Origin: Streptomyces sp. WM6378
GTDB taxonomy: Bacteria > Actinomycetota > Actinomycetes > Streptomycetales > Streptomycetaceae
Reading direction: 5' to 3'
Length of the DNA: 64,000 bases
Assembly: GCF_001279695.1 (NCBI RefSeq)
Contig: NZ_LGDD01000106.1
Location: 1 to 64,000, forward strand
In this document: positions 39,439 through 52,097 of the stretch, piece by piece
Numbering within the stretch: the first letter of the stretch is position 1
Layout: the number at the start of each line of letters is the position of its first letter
Notes under the pieces: model-generated
What the model was told of the DNA's origin: nothing
Database searches by the model: none
What the model saw: only the letters and a program-made list of their open reading frames with translations
Program-made: the position numbers and the translations under genes

Positions 39439-39501
39439 GGGCCGCACCTTGCGTGCGGCCCCCTCAAGGAACGCGCGGGCCCGCACCATGTGTGCGGGCC
39501 C
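39439..39501. terminator. Two tandem hairpins downstream of sepH
   Basis: The first stem is gccgcac/gtgcggc around 39441-39460. The second is a 10-bp perfect stem (39477-39486 with 39492-39501) with loop catgt, followed by a T-rich run. They separate the convergent sepH and sulfurtransferase genes. Confidence 0.8.
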
Positions 39502-39513
39502 TTTCCTTACCCC

Positions 39514-40362
39514 CTACTGCGGGTCCGGCCCCGTGGCCACCGGCCTCGACTCGTCCGAGGACCACTCCGACCACGAACCGGCGTACAGCGCGGCCGGGAT
39601 GCCCGCCACCGCCAGGGCCAGCACCTCGTGGGCGCCCGAGACTCCGGAGCCGCAGTACACGCCGACCTCGGTACCCGAGGCGCCAAGGGACTTGAAGCGG
39701 GCGGCGAGTTCGTCAGCGGGCAGGAAGCGGCCGTCCGGGCCCACGTTCTCGGTGGTCGGCGCCGAGTGGGCGCCCGGGATGTGGCCGCCGACCCTGTCGA
39801 TGGGCTCCACGTCGCCTCGGTACCGCTCCCCCGCACGGGCGTCGAGCAGCAGCCCGGAGCGGGCAAGCGCCGCCGCCGCGTCCGCGTCGAGGAGCTTGAC
39901 GGCTCCCGGCTCGGGCCGGAAGTCGCCCTCGGCGGGGGCGGGGATCTCGGTGGAGAGCTCGCCCGCCCAGGCGGCCAGGCCGCCGTCCAGGACACGGACG
40001 TCCTGGTGGCCCGTCCAGCGAAGGAGCCACCAGGCGCGGGCGGCGGCCCAGCCCTGACCGCCGTCGTACACGACGACCGGCGTCCCGGCCGACACGCCCG
40101 CGCGGCGCATGACCCGACCGAATTCGGCCACGTCCGGCAGCGGGTGGCGGCCGCCGGATCCGGGCGGACCGGCCAGTTCCGCGTCGAGGTCGACGAACAC
40201 GGCGCCGGGCAGGTGCCCGGCCTCGTAGGCGGCCCGGCCGTCGAACGCGGGCTCGCCGGACGCCTTCGCCATGCTCAGCTGCCAGCGGATGTCGAGCAGC
40301 ACCGGCGGGCGCGGCCCGGCCGCCTCGGCCGCGAGTTCGGGTGCGGAGATGATGGCATTCAT
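39514..40362 (-). CDS. sseA: 3-mercaptopyruvate/thiosulfate sulfurtransferase
   Basis: A 282-residue two-domain rhodanese. The N-terminal domain is inactive, and the C-terminal domain carries the catalytic loop CGSGVS near residue 240, the mercaptopyruvate-type motif. The first domain shows LLDIRWQL and YDGGQGWAAARAWWLL. ATG 40362 has an AAGGA site 9 bases upstream. It transfers sulfur to thiophilic acceptors. Confidence 0.9.
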   Translation of the reverse strand: MNAIISAPELAAEAAGPRPPVLLDIRWQLSMAKASGEPAFDGRAAYEAGHLPGAVFVDLDAELAGPPGSGGRHPLPDVAEFGRVMRRAGVSAGTPVVVYDGGQGWAAARAWWLLRWTGHQDVRVLDGGLAAWAGELSTEIPAPAEGDFRPEPGAVKLLDADAAAALARSGLLLDARAGERYRGDVEPIDRVGGHIPGAHSAPTTENVGPDGRFLPADELAARFKSLGASGTEVGVYCGSGVSGAHEVLALAVAGIPAALYAGSWSEWSSDESRPVATGPDPQ

Positions 40363-40573
40363 GGACTCATCCTTGCGCAGAGTCCACCGGGAACGTAACG
40401 CCCAGGAAAAGGATGAGAATCCCCAAAACGGGCATCCTCCTGCGGGAACGCGCCAAAAGCGGCGCGGCCGGGGCGCGCTGCGGCGCTGGTGGTGGAAGCA
40501 TCGGCCCGGGTGCGCGGGTTCCCGAACCGCACCACCGAGCAGCAGTTTGGCGACGGTCGAGGAGAGAGTGACG

Positions 40574-41347
40574 ATGACCCAGTCGGAGACCCGGCGCACA
40601 CCTGGCACGCCCTGCTGGGTGAGTCTCATGGTGCACGGTCTGGCCGAGACCCAGGAGTTCTACGGAGCACTGTTCGGCTGGGAGTTCCGGCCAGGACCGA
40701 ACCAGCTCGGCCCGTACGTCCGCGCGTTCCTCGACGGCAAGGAGGTGGCCGGAATCGGCCAGCTGCCGCCCGACCGGCATCTGCCGATCGCCTGGACCAC
40801 GTATCTCGCGACCGACGACGCGGACGCGACGGGCGAGACGATCCGGCACTGCGGCGGCACCGTCGGCGTCGGCCCGCTGGATGCGGGCGAGGCGGGCCGG
40901 ATGGCGATCGCCTCGGACCCGGTGGGCGCGGTGTTCGGCATCTGGCAGGCCGGTGATCACGCCGGCTCCGCCGTCGCGGGCGCGCCCGGCACCCCCGCCT
41001 GGAACGAACTGGTCACGCGCGAGACCTCGTCGGTCGGCAAGTTCTACCAGGCGCTGTTCGGCTACGACGTGGAGGCCGTCGTGTCGGCCGACTTCGACTA
41101 CGTGACGCTCCATCTGGAGGGCCGCCCGGTCGCCTCGCTGCACGGCGTGGGCAACGCCCTGCCGCGCGACAAGGGCGCGCACTGGATGACGTACTTCGAG
41201 GCCGCCGACGTCGACGAGGCCTCAGTACGGGTCGCCGACCTGGGCGGGCACATCCTTCAGCAGCCGCACGAGGGCGCGAGTGGACGCCTCGCGACGGTCG
41301 CCGACCCCGAGGGAGCCGTGTTCACCCTCGTACGATCGAACGGATGA
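40574..41347 (+). CDS. VOC-family protein, two glyoxalase-like modules
   Basis: A 257-residue protein made of two VOC modules (about 10-125 and 138-257). Each has the pattern F-Y-x2-LFGW/Y and a C-terminal DPxGAVF. Related proteins include metal-dependent dioxygenases and resistance proteins, but key metal ligands are not obvious here, so no activity is assigned. A GGAGAG ribosome binding site stands before ATG 40574. Confidence 0.85.
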   Translation: MTQSETRRTPGTPCWVSLMVHGLAETQEFYGALFGWEFRPGPNQLGPYVRAFLDGKEVAGIGQLPPDRHLPIAWTTYLATDDADATGETIRHCGGTVGVGPLDAGEAGRMAIASDPVGAVFGIWQAGDHAGSAVAGAPGTPAWNELVTRETSSVGKFYQALFGYDVEAVVSADFDYVTLHLEGRPVASLHGVGNALPRDKGAHWMTYFEAADVDEASVRVADLGGHILQQPHEGASGRLATVADPEGAVFTLVRSNG

Positions 41348-41510
41348 GCCCAACTCCCATGTCCCGTACGTGAGTTGCGGCTGACTGAGCCGGGGCACGC
41401 GCGCGGTCCACCGTGGCGTACACAAGACGTACCCATCACCTCCTCGCGCCCGGTTCCGGCCCGCTCGGCCGACGTGTGCTGCGGGACACTGGCCGCCGGG
41501 GGGGAACCGC

Positions 41511-41891
41511 ATGGGGGATGCAGGACACTCGGGGGCCCGCAGCGTGCTGGAAGGCACCTTCGCGCTCCTCACCGCGATGGAACGGCTCGGCCAGGCCGGT
41601 GTGACCCGCCTCGCCGAGGAGAGCGGACTGCCGAAGGCCACCGCCCACCGGCTGCTCCAGCAGCTGGCGGATCTCGGCGCGGTGGAGCGGCAGCGGCAGA
41701 GCCAGTACCGCATGGGCCCGCGGATGTTCCGGCTCGGGCAGGCCTGGCAGCCCTACCCCGGACTCGGCGCGGTCTTCCCGTGGGCCACGGCCGCGGGCAA
41801 GCTCCTGGTCGCCGAGGCCCGGCCGAACGGACGCGGTGCGGCAGGCAGGGTGCGCCATCAGTGCCGGACTGCGGGCGGCGCGTTCCGCTGA
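41511..41891 (+). pseudogene. Truncated IclR-type regulator
   Basis: About 127 codons. The N-terminal winged helix is intact (GVTRLAEESGLPKATAHRLLQQL). The effector-binding domain is missing most of its middle: QAWQPYPGLGAVFPWATAAGKLL joins the start of the linker helix to a segment that normally lies about 60 residues further on. The end is out of frame. A full IclR regulator has about 240 residues. It is likely a deletion remnant and part of a decaying block. Confidence 0.65.
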
Positions 41892-42101
41892 GCGGAACCG
41901 GGCGTGACAGCGGCAGGACCCCGGGGCCAGGCTTCCAATCCGGCGGACCAGCCGCGAGCCGAGGAGAGCCGAAGGGGGAAGGCGATGAGCGGGGGAAGCA
42001 GGCCACGGCGGTGGAACTTCCATGTTCTGGCGACCGTGGTGGTGTGGGTCGTGGCGCCCGAGGTGTGGGGCGACCGCGACCGGTCGGGCAGGGGCGGCGC
42101 A

Positions 42102-42360
42102 TGACCGGCGCGCCCCGGCCGGGCGGTCCGGCGACTGGCGAACTGGCCCGGCTGCTGCGCTGCAAACGGATCGAGACCGGGCAGTCGATGCGGGTCCTGG
42201 CCCACCGGGTCGGCCTGTCCGCGCACAGCCCGATCTCTCCGACTACGAACAGGGCAGGCGGCTGCCGCCGCCGGATCTGGACCGGGCGCTCGAAGCGGCC
42301 CTCGACATTCCCGGCGGCACGCTCGCCCGGCTGCGCCGCGAGGCGCTCGCCGAGCCCGGC
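42102..42360 (+). pseudogene. Truncated, frameshifted XRE-type regulator
   Basis: The first 47 codons encode an HTH_XRE-like head (ELARLLRCKRIETGQSMRVL). A shift of reading frame then occurs near 42230. The continuation in the next frame is ISDYEQGRRLPPPDLDRALE, the expected rest of the XRE domain. The 3' end runs into the end of the TPR pseudogene on the other strand, indicating a deletion joint near 42340-42400. Confidence 0.6.
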
Positions 42361-44078
42361 CAGGCACTGCGCGCGGCGGCACAGCAGCGCCGCGAGGTCC
42401 GCGCCGGGCAGCGCGAGCGCCCTGGTCAAGTCGGCCAGGGCGGGCTCGGCGTCCCCCGCGGCCAGCAGGGCGAAGACCCGGTTGTACAGCACGTCCGGGT
42501 GCTCGCCGCCCAGTGCGAGGGCCGCCGCCAGATCGGTCACCACCCCCTGCGCGTCGCCCTGCTCGAAGGCGAGCACCGCGCGGTCGGTCAGCGCCGGGAC
42601 GTCTCCCGGGGCTGCGGCAAGGGCTCGGTCGTAGGCATCGCGCGCCAACTCCGGCTCTCCCAGCGCCTGTTGGGCGAGTCCGGCCAGGTAGAGCAGCCGG
42701 GCGTCGTCGCCGTGCAGACCGAGGCCCGCCCGCACGTCGGCCAGCGCCTCCCCCGGCCGGTCCGCCTCGATCAGCAGGGCGATGCGCGCGAGCCGGTTCC
42801 CAGCTCGTCCGGCTCCAGTTCGAGGGCGCGGGTGAAATCGGCGCGCGCCCCTTCGACGTCCCCCGCCTCGGCCCGCACGTCGCCCCGGTTGTGGAACAGC
42901 TCGGGCATCGGAGCCGAGACCCGCACGACCCGGTCGTACCCGGCGAGCGCCCCCGCCAGGTCACCTCGGCGGCGACAGAGGTTGGCGCGGTCCACGTGGT
43001 ACTCGACGTAGTACGGGTCCCAGGCGATCAGCTCGGTGAAGTCCGCGTAAGCCTCGTCCAGTCGGCCGAGCGCGTACCGTACCCGGGCGCGGTTGTGCAG
43101 GAGCTGGGAGCGGTGCACGACGTAACGGCCGAGCGGCACCAGGGTGCTCGCGGCCTTGGCGGTGAAGTGGCAGTGGTCCTGGGCGTCGGTGTCCGGGTCG
43201 CAGAGGGCGCGGCCCCGCATGCCGAGGTCGGCGGTCGCCTCCGAGTAGCCGATGGCCACGCAGAGTTTCGAGGGCGGCGCGCAGGGCCCGGCGGCCCTCG
43301 CCGTGCGGATCGGCCCCCCGCTCGCGGTGGTTGGGGATCGCACCGAGCAGCAGGCCACGGTCGGGGCGGGCCTCCAGTTCGGCGGCGCGCTCGTCGTGCA
43401 GCGCGGCCCGCGTCGCCTCGGGGAGCGCGCGGTAGGCCGCGTACGCCTCGGGGTCGTCGCTGGTGCAGTCCGTCCAGACGTAGCCGCGGGCGTCGAGCAC
43501 AGGGCCGCCGGGGGCTTGCGCCACCGGAACGCTTTCGGTGAACTCCCGCAGGATTTCGGTCAGTTCAGTGGTCAACGGCCCATCGGCTCCGGCGACCGCG
43601 ACCCTCAGGACGCGAGGGTCGGCGCGCCGCACGAGCAGCGCCAGGAACTCCTGCTCGGTGGTGGAAGCGGCGTGCACGTCGTCGAAGGCGAGGGTGAGCG
43701 GCGGGCCCTGGCAGTGGCGGGCGTGGGCGAGCAGGAAGTCGATGATCCCGTGGCTGGTGGCCCGGATCAGGCGCTCGGCGAAGTACCGGGTGCGCTCCTC
43801 GTGCGGGGTGTCGTTCACCAGCGAGGGCGGCGGCGGGCCGATGCGGCCTGCCAGTTCGGGGACGAGGTAGAGCAGGGCGGCCCGGTGCTCGTCAACCAGT
43901 TCCGGCCGGATGCCCAGGCCTCGGGCACGTAGCGGTGCAGCAGCGCGGTGAGCGCCGTGCACGGGCCGCGCAGCCACCGGTGACAGGTGGTGGTGAACTC
44001 GAAGGGGCCGGCGGCTTCGAGCGCGGCCCGGCGATCGGCGCTGCGGGCGCCGGTGATCCGGAGGTGGCGAGCGGTCAT
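42345..44078 (-). pseudogene. Frameshifted ATPase-like TPR protein
   Basis: The frame starts at ATG 44078, overlapping the metalloprotease stop (ATGA). Coding continues through at least three frame changes, near 43915, 43260 and 42800, so no single protein is made. The N-terminal part has an AAA-like Walker B strand (LTLAFDDVHAA), but I see no Walker A, and the site where it should be reads FTTTCHRWLRG. The C-terminal part is a series of TPR units (LLHNRARVRYALGRLDEAYADF). Multiple shifts imply decay, though assembly errors are possible. Confidence 0.65.
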
Positions 44079-45266
44079 GACGGGGCTCCACGGGAAGTAC
44101 GGCGACGACGGAGGTGGACCCGCACGGCCAGCCAGGCCCAGAAGGCGATCTGCACGATGTTGAGCGCGGCGAACACCAGGCTGTCCCAGAACGGCAGTCC
44201 GTTGCCCGCCGAGGAGATCCCGTCCGCGAGCAGCCGTACGGTCTGCACGAAGAGCGGCACGAACACCAGCGGCGCCATGGCGAGCAGCACGGCCACCCCG
44301 ACGATGAAGAACGGGGCGTACCAGCGGGCGACGGCGAGGTCGCGCCGGGTCCACTGGGACAGGTCGATGCGCGCCGGGCGCCCGATGACGCGGCGCAGCC
44401 GGTTCAGGACGAGGGCGCGGGTCGCGGCGGGCAGGTCGTGGCGGCCCAGCGCGGTGGCGAAGACGTAGTAGACGTCCGTCTCCAGGAACAGGAAGAGCGG
44501 GTAGCCGTAGCGGATGAGGATCGGGCACGCCATCGCGAGCAGCAGCCGCCCCGCCACCGGCTCCGTGCCGTCGGACGCGCGCAGCGCGAAGGCGACGAGG
44601 CCGAGGGTGCTGACCACCACCAGGTCGACCAGCTTGCCGGCGAGGAACGGCAGGTACCGCTTGCGCCGCTCGACGGTGAGCAGGCCGTTCATCCGGGTTT
44701 CGAAGACCACGACGTAGAGGCGCGTCCCCATGCCGAGTTCGCGGGGCAGCCCGAGCCGGCGCCCGGCCAGGACGTGGAACGCCTCGTGCAGGCCGCCGAA
44801 CGGCAACTGCCGGAATACCACGACGAGTTGGACCAGGAGCAGCGAGTCGATGTAGAAGACCTGGCCGGGGTGGGGCGCGAGATCGGGCGTGGTGGCGATG
44901 ACGGCGAGCCAGGCGGCTACGAGCAGCCCGTAGCAGCAGAGCGCGGGGCGCGAGAACAGGACCTGGGCCAGGCGCTGGAAGCGGACCTCGGGCGCGGCCT
45001 CCTGAGCCTCGTCCGCGCCACGCACGAAGCCGAGTGCGCCGATGGTGTCGAGGAAGTCGGCCATGTGCCGGCTGTTCCCCGTAGCGCTCGGCGTACCAGA
45101 CGGCGGCCTGCGCGGGCGTCTGCCCCTCGGTCATCCGCCGCAGCGCGGCGGCCCCGTCGGGTGGCAGGACGGCGAAGTCGTCGGTGTCGGGCCGCCCCAC
45201 CAGGACGTCCTCGCCGGCGGGAACGAAACTCGGGCGGTGGAAGGAGACAGGACTGTCGAGGAGCAC
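44075..45266 (-). pseudogene. PqqD-like/M50 membrane metalloprotease, one frameshift
   Basis: The frame from GTG 45266 encodes a PqqD-like (RRE) domain (DDFAVLPPDGAAALRRM). A frame change near 45070 moves it to the frame starting MADFLDTIGALGFVRG. The rest is a membrane metalloprotease of the M50 type: LHEAFH is the zinc HExxH motif near residue 95 of the second frame, with at least six hydrophobic segments. RRE domains bind RiPP leader peptides. The gene follows a 27-residue peptide gene, which fits a peptide-processing role. Confidence 0.65.
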
Positions 45267-45300
45267 GGGACGCCTCCCGGTAGGTGTAAGGGATGGGGAC

Positions 45301-45334
45301 GGGGCCCGCGCCCCTTGGTGAAGGCGCGGGCCCC
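45301..45334 (-). terminator. Attenuator-like hairpin between the peptide and protease genes
   Basis: A 12-bp perfect stem (45301-45312 with 45323-45334) and a 10-base loop, in the gap between the peptide gene and the PqqD-M50 gene. Such hairpins are common after RiPP precursor genes, where they raise precursor over downstream expression. Confidence 0.7.
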
Positions 45335-45363
45335 GCTGCGCACACGTCGCTGGAGCGTGCCGG

Positions 45364-45447
45364 TCAGAAGGCGAAGATGTTGTAGTGCGTCTGGCACGGC
45401 GCGGTCAGGCGGATGGAACCGGTCTTGCGCACGACGATCTTCTTCAT
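45364..45447 (-). CDS. 27-residue candidate RiPP or signal peptide precursor
   Basis: A 27-codon gene with a perfect ribosome binding site (AAGGAGGACACC) before ATG 45447. The peptide has a basic amphipathic N-terminal half (MKKIVVRKTGSIRL) and a C-terminal half with one Cys and several aromatics (TAPCQTHYNIFAF). It has no homologue that I recognise. The following PqqD-like/M50 gene, the intervening hairpin and the TPR gene suggest a peptide that is bound and processed. A plain leader or an uORF cannot be excluded. Confidence 0.65.
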   Translation of the reverse strand: MKKIVVRKTGSIRLTAPCQTHYNIFAF

Positions 45448-45623
45448 GGTGTCCTCCTTGAAGGGAGTCGGCCGCTGTGGCGGCGACAGCCCAAGGAGTA
45501 CAAGGGCTCGGGTGGTCGTGGTGTTCGGGCGAACCCATGCGGAACAGGCCCGTACCGGTTGGGCGCCAGTCGCCGAACGCACTTGATTCCAGGGCGAGTT
45601 GAGAGGGGTGGCTCGCGCTGGAC

Positions 45624-46364
45624 TCAGACCAGATGCCGTCCGCCGTCGACCATCAGCACGGAGCCGGTGGTGTACTCGGCGTGCGCGAGGCCGAAGACCG
45701 CCTCGGCGACGTCTTCGGGCGAACCGACCCTGCGCAGCGGGGTGTTGGCGGTGATCCAGTCCCGCGAGCCCTCCCACACCTCGGGGGCGTCGTCGTACCA
45801 CGGCGTGTCCACGAGCCCGGGCGCGACCGCGTTCACCCGGATCTCGGGGCCGAACGTCGCCCCGCACAGCCGGGTGAGGTGGTCGACGGCCGCCTTGCTG
45901 ACGGCGTACGGGATCGAGCTGCCCATGGCCCGACTGCCCGACACGGACGAGATGTTGACGATCGAGCCGGATCCGGTGGCCTTGAGGTGCGGCTCGGCCG
46001 CCTTCATCATGTGCCAGGTTCCGATGACGTTGACGTCGAAGATCTCCCGCCAGACCGACTGGTCGACCGCCTCGATGTCGTCGAGCGGGATGAACCGGGT
46101 GAGCCCGGCGTTGTTCACCAGGACGTCGAGCCGGCCGAACTCCTCAACGGTCGCCTCGACCAGGCGCCGCGCGTCCGCCGGGTCGGAGACATCGCCCTGC
46201 ACGTAGATGGCCCGGGGCAGCTCGGCGGCCAGCTCTTGGCCGGCCTTGACGGACGCCGTCGAGTTGATGACCACGCACATTCCGGCATCGGCCATACGGC
46301 GGGCGACCGCGGCACCGATTCCCGATGACGAGCCGGTGATCAGTGCGACACGAGCGTCGTTCAC
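45624..46364 (-). CDS. Short-chain dehydrogenase/reductase
   Basis: A 246-residue SDR. It has the NAD(P)-binding TGSSSGIGAAV near residue 9, NNAGLTRF near 87, and catalytic Ser in ISSVSGS, then YAVSK near 150. The fold ends in a typical GGRHLV. GTG 46364 is preferred over the ATG at 46376 because a GGAGG site lies 8 bases before it. A palindrome resembling an IclR operator lies about 120 bp upstream. The substrate is unknown. Confidence 0.88.
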   Translation of the reverse strand: MNDARVALITGSSSGIGAAVARRMADAGMCVVINSTASVKAGQELAAELPRAIYVQGDVSDPADARRLVEATVEEFGRLDVLVNNAGLTRFIPLDDIEAVDQSVWREIFDVNVIGTWHMMKAAEPHLKATGSGSIVNISSVSGSRAMGSSIPYAVSKAAVDHLTRLCGATFGPEIRVNAVAPGLVDTPWYDDAPEVWEGSRDWITANTPLRRVGSPEDVAEAVFGLAHAEYTTGSVLMVDGGRHLV

Positions 46365-46485
46365 GCATACCTCCACAGGTCACAAGCGGGGGCAGACGTG
46401 ATGTCTTCAGGCCACCCGTTCGCATCCGGAATCGCCTGACGCCCCCGCGACATGATCCCGAGGATAGCATCTAGTGGAATTTCAT

Positions 46486-46500
46486 TTCCGCATTGTGGAA
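46486..46500. promoter_or_regulatory. IclR-type palindromic operator upstream of the SDR gene
   Basis: TTCCGCATTGTGGAA, an imperfect palindrome with TTCC and GGAA half-sites, similar to the operators bound by IclR-family regulators. It lies about 120 bp upstream of the SDR start. A second gtggaatt element at 46473-46481 is a partial copy. The match is by pattern only. Confidence 0.4.
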
Positions 46501-46531
46501 TTAAGGGAAGTGCGCTCACCCGGCCGGTCGA

Positions 46532-47142
46532 TCAGGGCGTCGCGACGGGCAGCACGTCCGGCGACAGGGCCGCCGCCCGCGCCGAGGCGCTCGTCATCCG
46601 GCGGCGGTGGTGGCGCCGGCACAGGACCTCGTAGCCGATCTCGTCCTGCGACTGGTTGACGTCGCCGACGACGACCTGGGCACCCTCGACGACCATCCGG
46701 CCGCCGATGGTGCGGGCGTTGTGGGTGGCGCGGGCCCCGCACCAGCACAGCGCCTCGACCTGGAGCACCTCGACCCGGTCGGCGAGTTCGACGAGCCGCT
46801 GCGAGCCGGGGAACAGCTTGGAGCGGAAGTCGGTGGTGATGCCGAAGGCGAAGACGTCGAGTTCCAGATCGTCCACGACCCGCGCGAGCTGGTCGATCTG
46901 CTCGGGCGCGAGGAACTGGGCCTCGTCCGCGATGACGTAGTCGCAGCGGCCGCCCTTGGAGAGGTGGGCGACGAGGTAGGCGTAGAAGTCGAAGCCGTCG
47001 GCGGCCTCCACCGCGTCGGTCACCAGGCCGAGCCGGGACGACAGCTTGCCCTCGCCGGCCCGGTCGTCACGGGTGAAGATCATGCCCTGCAGGCCGCGCG
47101 CGGAGCGGTTGTGCTCGATCTGAAGAGCGAGGGTGCTCTTTC
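46532..47142 (-). pseudogene. tdk: 5'-truncated thymidine kinase (left tdk copy)
   Basis: The frame matches the intact thymidine kinase at 56339-56986 from the Lys of the P-loop (KSTLALQI) to the C-terminus at roughly 80-85 percent identity, including the TRDDRAGEGKLSSRLGLV segment and the zinc cysteines (LCWCG, VLCRRHH). The first 14 codons, with the glycine of Walker A, are replaced by unrelated sequence beyond 47142, so the product cannot work. It marks the left edge of the second island. Confidence 0.8.
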
Positions 47143-47371
47143 TTGACCATCCACCAACTCGCGCGGAGATAGCATCGCCGCCTGGCACCGTGCCCTCAGT
47201 CTGTTGGGCCAGCCGCGGGACACAGCACACCTCATCAGGCCGACCACAGCGAAGCCGGATCCTGGCGTTGCGCCGCCGGTACGATCAACGGTATGCCGCC
47301 AGAGGCCCTTGACGATTTCGCCCCGTCCGCCAGGAACAACGTTCCCCTTAGTAGCTTTTCAGCTAGAATTG
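47143..47371. other. Junction and leader of the GT-B-like gene
   Basis: Left end of the island, not homologous to tdk. A TACGAT sequence at 47279-47284, 8 bases before ATG 47293, could be a -10 box of a leaderless promoter. From ATG 47293 an open frame (MPPEALDDFAPSARNN) runs into the heptanucleotide repeats. The GT-B-like frame itself has ATG 47372 but no clear ribosome binding site. Confidence 0.4.
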
Positions 47372-51778
<4,407 letters not shown>

Positions 51779-51800
51779 GGCAATTCCTCTTCCTGTTGTG

Positions 51801-51830
51801 CTTCCGCCGTTGGCGTCCCGACGGCGGAAG
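51801..51830. terminator. Hairpin downstream of the effector gene
   Basis: A perfect 10-bp stem (51801-51810 with 51821-51830) and a 10-base loop, 22 bp after the effector stop. It may end the effector transcript and limit read-through to the STAND gene. Confidence 0.7.
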
Positions 51831-52097
51831 GTTCGAGGACGTCATAGGGACTGGGGTCCCCCGCAGGGTCATCCACCATCTCAGCCGAGCCCGCTGCATG
51901 CCACGCGTGAGGTCGGAGTCGGACTCCGCCGCCATGCGGCGGTGCCACGAAGCGACCAGTACGCCGCGTTGAGTGCAGCATCGTCGTTGATGGATTCACT
52001 GGTGAATTCCAGCTGCCGGAAGCTGACCGGTTGACTGCCCACCTCTCTTGCCAGAAGGACGCCCCTGGGCGCACTGGCCTCCGGCAGAATCGAGTGG
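51831..52097. other. Leader of the large STAND gene
   Basis: I see no convincing gene here. A minus-strand frame (with FTSESINDDAALNAAYW) is open for about 50 codons but I do not recognise it. The region should contain the promoter of the 1248-residue gene, unless that gene is read through from the effector. Confidence 0.4.

Noticed and set aside
43815..45266. A single 483-codon protein through the whole protease region on the minus strand
   Set aside because: Only the first 65 and the last 85 codons look like protein; the middle is a shadow of the M50 frame. I treat it as frameshifted genes.
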